Shown piece by piece: positions 1-4,774 of a DNA stretch of 6,994 nt. The notes below the pieces were generated by a model that searched no databases, was not told where the DNA came from, and saw only the letters and a list, made by a program, of their open reading frames with translations. Positions within the stretch are counted from its first letter, which is position 1. Each line of letters opens with the position of its first letter. The position numbers and the translations under genes were made by a program. Origin of the DNA: Bacteroides sp. (GTDB lineage: Bacteria > Bacteroidota > Bacteroidia > Bacteroidales > Bacteroidaceae); NCBI GenBank assembly GCA_019417975.1, contig DYCT01000103.1, positions 1 through 6,994 of the forward strand, read 5' to 3'.

Positions 1-38
1 GTATAGCAAGGCGCGGGACAAAACGCAAGAAAGGCATG

Positions 39-77
39 AAAAAAGGCCCCGCAAATGCTGGGTGCCCATAAAACAGG
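39..77. repeat. Left copy of an inverted 33-bp hairpin block
   Basis: An A-run (39-44) precedes GGCCCCGC, a 7-base spacer, GGGTGCCC and ATAAAACAGG. The block can fold (GGC with GCC, CCC with GGG, one bulged T). An inverted homologue lies at 6920-6952: read on the - strand, it gives the same 33-column layout, and I count 25 identical positions without gaps. Similar hairpins often follow genes in Firmicutes integrative elements (recalled, not checked), so this may mark the 3' end of a + strand gene whose tail occupies positions 1-38. Two reading frames are open across 1-38 and neither is recognisable. Alternatively the two blocks are terminal repeats of the element. Confidence 0.5.
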
Positions 78-136
78 ATACAACATATTATCTATGATTA
101 TGGCATCTGGCAGTCGAGGTTAGCAAAAAACATAAT

Positions 137-171
137 GAGCGATACTTGGTTTGAATGACCAGGTATCGCTC
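137..171. repeat. Strong inverted repeat upstream of tnpV
   Basis: A 14-base arm beginning GAGCGATAC (137-150) pairs with 158-171 across a 7-base loop. The only imperfection is one T-G wobble. It is not followed by a clean T-run on the + strand (only CGTTTG). On the - strand a run of six T lies about nine bases beyond the arm. It may be a weak terminator that insulates tnpV from transcription entering from the left, or a protein-binding or recombination site near the left end of the element. The sequence does not decide between these. Confidence 0.6.
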
Positions 172-213
172 GTTTGCGTATGCGACAAACTTCCCTTTTC
201 CTGTTCCATCCAG

Positions 214-219
214 TACAAT
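214..219 (+). promoter_or_regulatory. Possible -10 box for tnpV
   Basis: TACAAT matches the sigma-A -10 consensus at five of six positions and lies about 37 bases upstream of the tnpV start codon. The hexamer 17 bases further upstream (TTCCCT, 191-196) is a poor -35, so this is a weak call. It fits transcription starting after the 137-171 hairpin. Confidence 0.3.
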
Positions 220-255
220 CTATATGAAAACAGCAGATTGATTGGAGGTGCGATT

Positions 256-618
256 ATGGCTCAGAACTTAACTTATACCCAATGCGGTGATTACTATATC
301 CCTGACATCAAATTAGTAAATGTAGAAACACAGATACTCGGCAAATATGGCAGGATGCGCAGAGCGTTTTTGGAACAGAACAAACCAATGCTTTTTAACG
401 ACATGATTCTGACGGAGAGCCTGTTCCCGCATCTGTGGGAAGTACAGCAGACCTGTGCGATGCGAATAGAGTTGCTGATGACGGATTTGTTGGCGAAGAA
501 TCCAGCACCGGATAAAGCAACACAGCAGCTTGAATGGGTAGCTCATATGAACAGCTTGAAAGCACAGGCAGAGGAAATCATTCTCTGTGAACTGGTTTAT
601 GGGGAGGATGTTGTATGA
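256..618 (+). CDS. tnpV: TnpV-like transposon-encoded protein
   Basis: A 120-residue protein recognised as TnpV from its pattern: a short N-terminal strand (LTYTQCGDYYIPDI, residues 5-18), then the LGKYGRMR motif (28-35), a central FPHLWEV helix (57-63) and a C-terminal LKAQAEEII helix (101-109). The frame is open from 151, but the start at 256 is chosen because GGAGG (244-248) sits seven bases before it and the family begins with this YTxxGDYYIPD segment. TnpV is a small soluble protein carried by Tn4451-type and many Clostridia mobile elements; its biochemical role is not established, and a DNA-binding or accessory role is only a guess. It overlaps the next gene by ATGA, so the two are probably translationally coupled. 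Length is normal for the family and nothing looks broken. Confidence 0.85.
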   Translation: MAQNLTYTQCGDYYIPDIKLVNVETQILGKYGRMRRAFLEQNKPMLFNDMILTESLFPHLWEVQQTCAMRIELLMTDLLAKNPAPDKATQQLEWVAHMNSLKAQAEEIILCELVYGEDVV

Positions 619-878
619 GATTGCTTGAAGAATTTTGGTACGGCAATATTGAGCCTACCGACTACGATACTTCTTCCTGTAAAGAGTATAAGAAATTACA
701 GGAACTGATTTGCCGGAATGAAGAAAAACTCCGAGCGACGATGACGGACGAACAGAAAGAGTTGTTTGAGAAATACGCAGATTGTGTACGAGAGCATCAA
801 ACCATTACGGATTGCTTGATCTTCCAGAACAGCTTTAAGCTGGGTGCCAGAATGATGATGGAAGTCATGGAGGAATAA
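615..878 (+). CDS. DUF6809-like small protein
   Basis: An 87-residue, mostly helical protein resembling the DUF6809 group often found beside tnpV in Clostridia mobile elements. The visible pattern is an N-terminal LLEEFWYGNIEP segment (residues 3-14), a charged ENEEKL/EQKELFEKYAD-type helical pair in the middle (about 34-56), and a C-terminal FKLGARMMMEVM segment (73-84). The start is set by GGGGAGG (601-607) seven bases upstream, within the end of tnpV; the ATGA overlap makes one operon. No catalytic motif, signal peptide or membrane segment is visible. Its function is unknown. The family name is given from memory of the sequence pattern; the reading frame itself is well supported by its binding site, overlap and coding character. 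Confidence 0.75.
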   Translation: MRLLEEFWYGNIEPTDYDTSSCKEYKKLQELICRNEEKLRATMTDEQKELFEKYADCVREHQTITDCLIFQNSFKLGARMMMEVMEE

Positions 879-882
879 AAAC

Positions 883-944
883 GATAGATTTGCCACCCGT
901 GGGAGTAATCCTTCGAGTGGCATTTTGTATCTATCAAAATGCCA
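883..944 (+). promoter_or_regulatory. Competing stem-loops after the tnpV operon
   Basis: Two mutually exclusive folds are possible. Downstream, TGGCATTTTG (918-927) pairs perfectly with CAAAATGCCA (935-944) across a 7-base loop. Alternatively GATAGAT (883-889) pairs with ATCTATC (929-935) and TGCCAC (891-896) with GTGGCA (917-922), giving a longer stem that uses the same left arm of the first hairpin. No long T-run follows, so this is not a typical terminator. It could be a regulatory switch for the small gene at 1021, or a remnant of deleted DNA. Confidence 0.4.
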
Positions 945-1020
945 GAAATATTTTCCGCCTGTCCAAAATCGGTGTTTTCAATCGTTATTATAGTTAAACG
1001 AATATGAGGGAGGTTTTGAT

Positions 1021-1212
1021 ATGTTATCCGAAGAATTACTTAAACAGGCGGCAGAAGAACTGGCACTTGCTCTGATTGAGAGTTTACCGGAACCAGAACA
1101 ATGTCAGCATCAGTTCTCTGAGGCATTTGAGAGCAAAATGCAGTTCCTATTGTCCTCTGTTCCAATCAATACGCAAATAGCAGTGGTTGCTCCTGAACTG
1201 AGTTACAACTAA
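1021..1212 (+). CDS. Small protein, probable truncated anti-sigma-like stub
   Basis: A 63-residue reading frame with a good ribosome binding site, GGGAGG (1008-1013), seven bases before ATG. Residues 1-43 (ELLKQAAEEL, then ESLPEPEQC, QHQFSEAFESKM) resemble the N-terminal segment of anti-sigma-factor-like proteins of Clostridia, where a short acidic or cysteine-containing head is followed by a basic stretch, a membrane helix and an extracellular domain. Here the similarity ends near residue 43 and a short unrelated tail (SSVPINTQIAVVAPELSYN) leads to the stop, with no membrane helix. The simplest reading is a gene cut short where the restriction-modification cassette joined the element. The family resemblance is from memory and tentative. 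A real short protein remains possible, since the binding site and frame are intact. A terminator follows 17 bases after the stop. Confidence 0.5.
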   Translation: MLSEELLKQAAEELALALIESLPEPEQCQHQFSEAFESKMQFLLSSVPINTQIAVVAPELSYN

Positions 1213-1229
1213 ACCCATGAATTGCAATG

Positions 1230-1260
1230 AAGGCTGGCCTATTTGGTCAGCCTTTTCTCT
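1230..1260 (+). terminator. Rho-independent terminator after the small gene
   Basis: AAGGCTGGCC (1230-1239) pairs with GGTCAGCCTT (1245-1254), a 10-bp stem with one G-T wobble and the loop TATTT, followed by TTCTCT. It ends the tnpV-side transcript before the restriction-modification cassette. Confidence 0.8.
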
Positions 1261-1313
1261 GTGGATTCACAATTCAAGAACCGTGAAAATCACAATTTAA
1301 TAATACTGATTAT

Positions 1314-1374
1314 AGTGATACTTATTCTTTCCAATCTGATTTTGGGAAAAGAGTATAGTATCACTTTTTTATTT
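1314..1374 (+). terminator. Second terminator-like long hairpin
   Basis: AGTGATACT (1314-1322) pairs perfectly with AGTATCACT (1357-1365). Inside it, TTCTTTCCAA-like and TTTGGGAAAAGA-like segments can extend the stem imperfectly. The right arm runs directly into TTTTTTATTT (1365-1374), as in an intrinsic terminator. It lies just upstream of the C-box, so it would shield the controller promoter from read-through. The left flank TGATTATAGTGA (1307-1318) also resembles a C-protein operator half, noted separately. Confidence 0.55.
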
Positions 1375-1380
1375 CTGATT

Positions 1381-1410
1381 GTTGCTTATAATCCGTTGAT
1401 TTATAGACCG
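1381..1410 (+). promoter_or_regulatory. C-box operator of the C-R operon
   Basis: The stretch contains CTTATAATC, then CCGTTGAT, then TTATAGACC. This matches the layout of known controller-protein operators such as that of Esp1396I (a CTTATAGTC box, a CCGTG centre and a GATTATAGTC box). A further TTTATAGA lies at 1416-1423, 16 bases after the copy at 1400-1407. By family knowledge, a C dimer on the left (high-affinity) box activates the promoter and a second dimer on the right box represses it. The predicted -35 falls between the two boxes, as this model expects. Confidence 0.75.
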
Positions 1411-1423
1411 TTTACTTTATAGA
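1396..1423 (+). promoter_or_regulatory. Predicted C-R promoter
   Basis: TTGATT (1396-1401) as -35 and TATAGA (1418-1423) as -10, with a 16-base spacer. Both are imperfect, which suits a promoter that needs activation. The -35 overlaps the right part of the C-box, so occupancy of the right box would block RNA polymerase. Confidence 0.6.
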
Positions 1424-1448
1424 ATTACTGTGTAGGAGGTGCTGGTTT

Positions 1449-1655
1449 ATGATTACGGAACAATTGGGACAAAGAATTAAAGAATTACGTAATGCTACTG
1501 GATTAAGCCAAGAACGATTTGCACTTCAGATTGGAATGGATAGAACATATTTTGCATCTGTTGAAGCTGGGCGCAGAAATATTTCTATATGCAATATCAA
1601 GAAGATAGCTGATGGCCTTGGCGTATCTTTAAGCGACTTATTTAGGGACCTGTAG
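1449..1655 (+). CDS. Controller protein (C protein) of the R-M system
   Basis: A 68-residue XRE-type helix-turn-helix protein, almost entirely one DNA-binding domain (residues 6-66). The positioning helix is SQERFALQIG (20-29) and the recognition region is DRTYFASVEAGRRNIS (31-46). That RTYxxSVExGxRNIS signature is characteristic of restriction-modification controller proteins of the C.AhdI, C.PvuII and C.Esp1396I type, as is the length. It should form a homodimer, bind the C-box just upstream, switch on its own and the endonuclease gene, and repress at high level, so that cleavage activity lags behind methylation. AGGAGGT (1434-1440) lies eight bases before ATG. The stop codon TAG sits in the ribosome binding site of the endonuclease gene, so the two are one operon. 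A generic XRE repressor is the alternative, made unlikely by the operator and neighbours. Confidence 0.88.
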   Translation: MITEQLGQRIKELRNATGLSQERFALQIGMDRTYFASVEAGRRNISICNIKKIADGLGVSLSDLFRDL

Positions 1656-1666
1656 GAGGGGATAAA

Positions 1667-2764
1667 ATGATATATGATATTACACAAGAACTAAGAGATT
1701 TTACCTACATTACCAGCGTCTATAAATGCATTGCCGCCTACAATCTGAAGGGGCATCAAATTGGTAGAAAAATTGGTGATATGCTTGAAATTCTCACCAT
1801 GGGTGGTGTTTATCAGAATCCAGCGTTACTTTCAAGATTAGATACTGAGGGCAAACTGGAAGGTTACACCACTGCCGGTCATAAAGTAGAGTTTGGCTTT
1901 TACAAGAACGTACGTGAAAAACAAGGCTTATTTGGTGCCGTAGAATGTAAATGTGTAGGTGTCGAGGAAACAACAGCTGGGAAAGGTCAAAACTGTTTGC
2001 GAAAGATAAAGGTTGGTGAGAGTTTTTCGATTGATTTTAACGGTCGCTGGATGAACACTCAAATCTCTCAGACAATCAAGCTACTCAATCAAACTGCAGA
2101 CGGAATAACTGTTGAATTAACAAATTCAAAAAATGCTTCAGTATATCAGATTCCGATGAAAATCGGAGATAATATAAAGCTGATTATTGATGAAAATCAG
2201 AATGTGCTCCATACAACACCGCATGGCAACATGCTTGAAGAAATCCCAGGACTTATTAGGGTATGCAAAACGATTAAATTCGATAAGGTTGATGGCGATG
2301 TTTATCAATTTTCGCTCTACAACTGTCTAACTGGCCCTCAGACGATAGAAAAGGCCAAGCAGGCATCTTTAGTTGCAATGGATCTTAGAAAGAAAATTGA
2401 TGGCCATTGGGGCAAAGAAGAGCTTATAGCAGAACAAAAACATATGAACTTCTTGCATGTGGTATGTGAATTTTCGCATTGGGAAGAAAAATCAAGAAAT
2501 GTCATCACCACATGCATCGACCATAATATTATTGTTGCAGACGCTGTGCTAATCAAAGCATTTGAAGTTTTCGAAGCAAGATTTGGTATAGACCATATGT
2601 TAAATAAAATCAGCAAAAATCAATATGTTGCCAATGCAGACATAAGAGAAGCAATCAGCACTGTTTTTGAGCATTTTGAAAATCACATTTTCTATGATAT
2701 TGCACTTAAATCTTATGTGAAATTTGATTATCAAGATGAGAAGCTGGTTGTGACACCTATTTAA
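1667..2764 (+). CDS. Putative type II restriction endonuclease, PD-(D/E)XK type
   Basis: A 365-residue soluble protein that I cannot assign to a named endonuclease family. Position argues strongly for a restriction enzyme: it follows a controller gene with only 11 bases between stop and start (AGGAGGGG at 1654-1661 overlaps the C stop codon) and faces a DNA methyltransferase. Its N-terminal half fits a PD-(D/E)XK nuclease core: a helix with acidic residues (GDMLEIL, Asp38 and Glu41), Glu75 in KVEFGFY, and the strand AVECKCVG carrying Glu93-x-Lys95. Glu75 would replace the usual aspartate. It would cleave host-foreign DNA with Mg2+ at sites the partner enzyme leaves unmethylated. The C-terminal half (about 225-365) is helical, with several His, Cys and Trp residues and no recognisable motif; it may serve target recognition or dimerisation. 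Frame is intact and the recognition sequence cannot be inferred. Confidence 0.7.
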   Translation: MIYDITQELRDFTYITSVYKCIAAYNLKGHQIGRKIGDMLEILTMGGVYQNPALLSRLDTEGKLEGYTTAGHKVEFGFYKNVREKQGLFGAVECKCVGVEETTAGKGQNCLRKIKVGESFSIDFNGRWMNTQISQTIKLLNQTADGITVELTNSKNASVYQIPMKIGDNIKLIIDENQNVLHTTPHGNMLEEIPGLIRVCKTIKFDKVDGDVYQFSLYNCLTGPQTIEKAKQASLVAMDLRKKIDGHWGKEELIAEQKHMNFLHVVCEFSHWEEKSRNVITTCIDHNIIVADAVLIKAFEVFEARFGIDHMLNKISKNQYVANADIREAISTVFEHFENHIFYDIALKSYVKFDYQDEKLVVTPI

Positions 2765-2806
2765 TACTATTTTAAAACTTTGCTTCTATTAGTTGTTGAT
2801 GCAATA

Positions 2807-2853
2807 AACGAACATGCAGCGGATCGCAGATCTGCTGCATGTTCGTTGTTTTT
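2807..2853. terminator. Bidirectional terminator between endonuclease and methyltransferase
   Basis: A 19-bp stem (2807-2825 with 2829-2847, starting AACGAACATGCAGC) has one G-T wobble and a 3-base GCA loop. On the + strand it runs into TTGTTTTT (2846-2853), and on the - strand into CGTTTATTGC. It lies 42 bases after the endonuclease stop codon, and the methyltransferase stop codon (2852-2854) is inside its + strand T-run. It can therefore end both convergent transcripts and limit antisense interference between the two enzymes. Confidence 0.9.
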
Positions 2854-4195
2854 AGGCTTTTTTGAAAAAAATGATAGCATCCTGCTTGCCATCTTCCTTA
2901 TCAGTATAATCAGCTCTGTGACGATATGCGTATCGTCCCATCCCGTAAGCAGTACTTCTATATGTAACTTTATCAACGACAAAACCCATATTTTCCATCC
3001 CGTGAATAAGCATTTTGTGAACGGAAAACAATTCTTTGTTTATGGTGCAATCGCCAATTACAACGCAGCAGTATCCACCCGGTCTAAGAGAATCAAAGAT
3101 TACCTTATATGCATCCAGATTATGCTTGAAATAATTGTTCACAAAAGAATCTTTCGTGGCAGGGTAAGATCGGATCTCATCCGATTTTATCTCTTGATAT
3201 GATAACTTTCCGAAAATTTCATCAAAACCAAATGCCCATAAGAATTTCAGCTTATATACAGGTATGTAATCAAAGCAATTCAAATACGGTGGATGGGATA
3301 CAACCAATCCCAACTCCTTTGAGTACTGACAGCTCAGTTCGGAAATAAAGTTACTTACATTTGAGTAATCACTGTTATCACAGATTATTGTTTGTGATAA
3401 AATCTTGGAACTGGTTACAGCATTCCAAGATGTCATCGTTGAAATCATTTCAGTGATCTTTTTTTCAAATAATTCTATTGCATCTCGCTTTCTCTTCTTA
3501 GGGTTCACATGAGGACGTACCTCTGCATCATGCGCTCTGGATACTCTTCTTATAATTGCGAAGAATCCGAGAGCAAAAAATGCTCTATATTCATCTTGCG
3601 GCATAGTGAGCAAAAAGTATTTAATTACAGAAAGTTGATGAATGGTTTCTTCATCAAACCACTTGTCTATATCGGGAAAATCAAAATAAACCTGTTTGTT
3701 AATTTCAGAAATTCCTTTCAAATCTGCATCATCTAAACCGTTTGGTAATAAGAAGTTGATTTGATTATCTGTTGATGAGGAACTCTTAATTTTTAACAGC
3801 AATATAGAGAATATATCTTTGAGTTTGGCGACATCGTAATTATATGTCTTTACATTGGCAGCCAAAACACCGAAAGGATTTATATCTATTCCGCCAGAAT
3901 GAAAACCTGCTATTTTGGATTCTACCATGGTAGTTCCTGAACCATTGTAATTGTCGAAAATGAAATCTTTCTCAGTGCTGATCTTTTGTTCGGTCACTAA
4001 GGTTTCGATTATGTATTTGGCAATTTTAGAAGGGAATTTCCCGTAGTACCTAAAATAATCATGTGTCAAATAAGATAATTCGGATATTGTTTCACTTACG
4101 TCTAAGAAATCCGTATGATAAAAATCAGATATCTTAAATTGGGCATCTGCAATATAATCTGCAATAGTATTGGTTTGTATGCTTTGCCAGTTCAT
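2852..4195 (-). CDS. DNA methyltransferase of the R-M system (SHPPY motif)
   Basis: A 447-residue S-adenosylmethionine-dependent DNA methyltransferase expected to modify the exocyclic amino group of adenine or cytosine. Motifs appear in this order: an X-like segment FRYYGKFPSKIAKYII (48-63); the AdoMet-binding motif I FDNYNGSGTT (80-89); an acidic motif II GGIDINPF (101-108); and catalytic motif IV SHPPYLNCFDY (300-310). A later strand, GGYCCVVIGD (373-382), follows. The roughly 190 residues between motifs I and IV probably hold the target recognition region, giving an alpha-like order. SHPPY in place of SPPY or DPPY leaves N4-cytosine versus N6-adenine open; the LNxxDY continuation leans to N4-cytosine. 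The frame extends to 4213, but 4195 is chosen as start because GGAGG (4204-4208) lies eight bases before it and overlaps the six extra codons. It should protect host DNA from the convergent endonuclease. Confidence 0.9.
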   Translation of the reverse strand: MNWQSIQTNTIADYIADAQFKISDFYHTDFLDVSETISELSYLTHDYFRYYGKFPSKIAKYIIETLVTEQKISTEKDFIFDNYNGSGTTMVESKIAGFHSGGIDINPFGVLAANVKTYNYDVAKLKDIFSILLLKIKSSSSTDNQINFLLPNGLDDADLKGISEINKQVYFDFPDIDKWFDEETIHQLSVIKYFLLTMPQDEYRAFFALGFFAIIRRVSRAHDAEVRPHVNPKKRKRDAIELFEKKITEMISTMTSWNAVTSSKILSQTIICDNSDYSNVSNFISELSCQYSKELGLVVSHPPYLNCFDYIPVYKLKFLWAFGFDEIFGKLSYQEIKSDEIRSYPATKDSFVNNYFKHNLDAYKVIFDSLRPGGYCCVVIGDCTINKELFSVHKMLIHGMENMGFVVDKVTYRSTAYGMGRYAYRHRADYTDKEDGKQDAIIFFKKA

Positions 4196-4210
4196 TGTAT
4201 GATCCTCCGT

Positions 4211-4224
4211 CAAGAATGTTCTTG
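4211..4224 (-). promoter_or_regulatory. Palindrome in the methyltransferase leader
   Basis: CAAGAATGTTCTTG is a 6-bp-arm inverted repeat around a 2-base centre, placed between the methyltransferase -10 box and its ribosome binding site. This is where a repressor would act. The methyltransferase itself or C protein are candidates, though the site does not resemble the C-box. Confidence 0.4.
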
Positions 4225-4237
4225 ATTGTTCATGATT

Positions 4238-4266
4238 ATTATACAGAAAGGCATCTCGAAAATCAA
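4238..4266 (-). promoter_or_regulatory. Methyltransferase promoter
   Basis: On the - strand TTGATT (4266-4261) and TATAAT (4243-4238) are separated by exactly 17 bases. A perfect -10 and a near-consensus -35 predict strong, activator-independent transcription. That contrasts with the weaker C-R promoter and fits the need to methylate the host before cutting begins. Confidence 0.75.
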
Positions 4267-4309
4267 TAATTTGCCTATCATTTTATGCTTGCACAAATTG
4301 GCAAGCAGT

Positions 4310-4329
4310 GTAAACCTGTACAGGTTCAC
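4310..4329. promoter_or_regulatory. Long palindrome, possible operator or oriT element
   Basis: The 14-bp core AACCTGTACAGGTT (4313-4326) is a perfect palindrome, and it extends to 20 bp with one mismatched pair. A 7-bp-stem hairpin lies immediately left and a TTGGGG/CCCCAA hairpin 20 bases to the right. Perfect palindromes of this size usually bind a dimeric protein such as a repressor or relaxosome factor. The binding protein is unknown. Confidence 0.5.
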
Positions 4330-4429
4330 GATTTTTGCAAATCCGCTTGTTGGGGCAACATCCCCAATCCCCTTCGAGCATCATCTTTCGATGATGGCTG
4401 CTCGCTCATTCTGAGCGTTTCCGAGAGTG

Positions 4430-4458
4430 TAACTTCTGGCCAATTTGTCCAGAAGTAA
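4430..4458. repeat. Stem-loop repeat A
   Basis: First of three related stem-loops. Ten-base arms ACTTCTGGCC (4432-4441) and GTCCAGAAGT (4447-4456) surround the loop AATTT, with one C-T mismatch. It shares TAACTTCTG and GAAGT with copies B (4471-4500) and C (4744-4774), while the inner arm bases differ in a largely compensating way. Confidence 0.7.
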
Positions 4459-4470
4459 CATGATAAAAAA

Positions 4471-4500
4471 TAACTTCTGTGCAACTTGCGCCGAAGTGAA
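4471..4500. repeat. Stem-loop repeat B
   Basis: Second copy, starting 41 bases after copy A in the same orientation. Arms ACTTCTGTGC (4473-4482) and GCGCCGAAGT (4488-4497) enclose AACTT. There is one T-C mismatch and one T-G wobble, making it the weakest of the three folds. Confidence 0.65.
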
Positions 4501-4665
4501 AAATGTTTTTTCGGTACTCCTCGACATACTTGTTTTTTCTACAATTATCCAGTAGAATAAACGCAGAAAATTGAATATCGGTTCGAGATTGATTTTATAG
4601 TTTTGTGGGATTACCAGATTTTGAGTCCGACATATTTGTGAAGGGACGAGTCCTTCTTCACGTTG

Positions 4666-4745
4666 GCTGTTACATAGAACCATCAGATAAGTGCAAATGT
4701 TCTTGTGCTTGTTTCTTGATGCCTATGTGACAGCTTTTTTGTTTT
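4666..4745 (+). terminator. Nested stem-loop with T-run: terminator, attenuator or small RNA end
   Basis: Three stems nest inside one another. GCTGTTACATAG (4666-4677) pairs with CTATGTGACAGC (4723-4734) with one wobble; CATCA (4681-4685) pairs with TGATG (4717-4721); AAGTGCAA (4689-4696) pairs with TTGTGCTT (4703-4710) with two tandem G-T wobbles and a 6-base loop. The outer arm runs straight into TTTTTTGTTTT (4735-4745). It ends 55 bases before the tnpW start, and I see no good promoter between them. It therefore either ends a separate small transcript or acts as an attenuator that must be read through to express tnpW and the recombinase. Confidence 0.6.
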
Positions 4746-4774
4746 AACTTCTGCCCAACTTGGGCGGAAGTTAA
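4744..4774. repeat. Stem-loop repeat C in the tnpW leader
   Basis: Third and most perfect copy. TTAACTTCTGCCC (4744-4756) pairs with GGGCGGAAGTTAA (4762-4774), 13 bp with one T-G wobble, loop AACTT. It lies between the T-run of the nested stem-loop and the tnpW ribosome binding site, so it would be in the tnpW leader RNA if transcription starts upstream. Confidence 0.75.

Noticed and set aside
151..255. An N-terminal extension of tnpV starting from the upstream codon at 151.
   Set aside because: It starts in the loop of the 137-171 hairpin without a ribosome binding site. The start at 256 has GGAGG at the right distance and matches the family N-terminus.
884..997. A 37-codon open frame (IDLPPVGVIL...) between the DUF6809-like gene and the 1021 gene, with GGAGGA nine bases before an ATA codon.
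   Set aside because: There is no ATG, and the TTG at 890 is 15 bases from the binding site, which is too far. The frame runs through the competing hairpins. It could be a decayed gene fragment but nothing in it is recognisable.
2780..3202. A 140-codon + strand frame antisense to the methyltransferase.
   Set aside because: It begins in the bidirectional terminator and lies opposite a gene with clear methyltransferase motifs, so it is a shadow frame.
4226..4414. A 62-codon frame on the + strand at the start of the structure-rich region.
   Set aside because: No ribosome binding site is present, it overlaps the methyltransferase promoter, and most of it is palindromes and hairpin arms. It looks like chance translation of non-coding repeats.
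4488..4498. The GCGCC core of stem-loop B as a relaxase nick site of the RSF1010 type.
   Set aside because: The resemblance to the known nick region is only a few bases and is not shared by copies A and C, so it cannot be claimed.
4381..4683. A 100-codon frame on the - strand through stem-loops A and B.
   Set aside because: Its composition is dictated by the repeats, it has no ribosome binding site, and its 5' end lies inside the nested stem-loop. It has no recognisable protein motif.
4430..4774. A CRISPR array, suggested by three similar palindromic repeats.
   Set aside because: The repeats diverge from each other, their spacing is irregular (13 bases between A and B, about 245 between B and C), and no cas genes are present.
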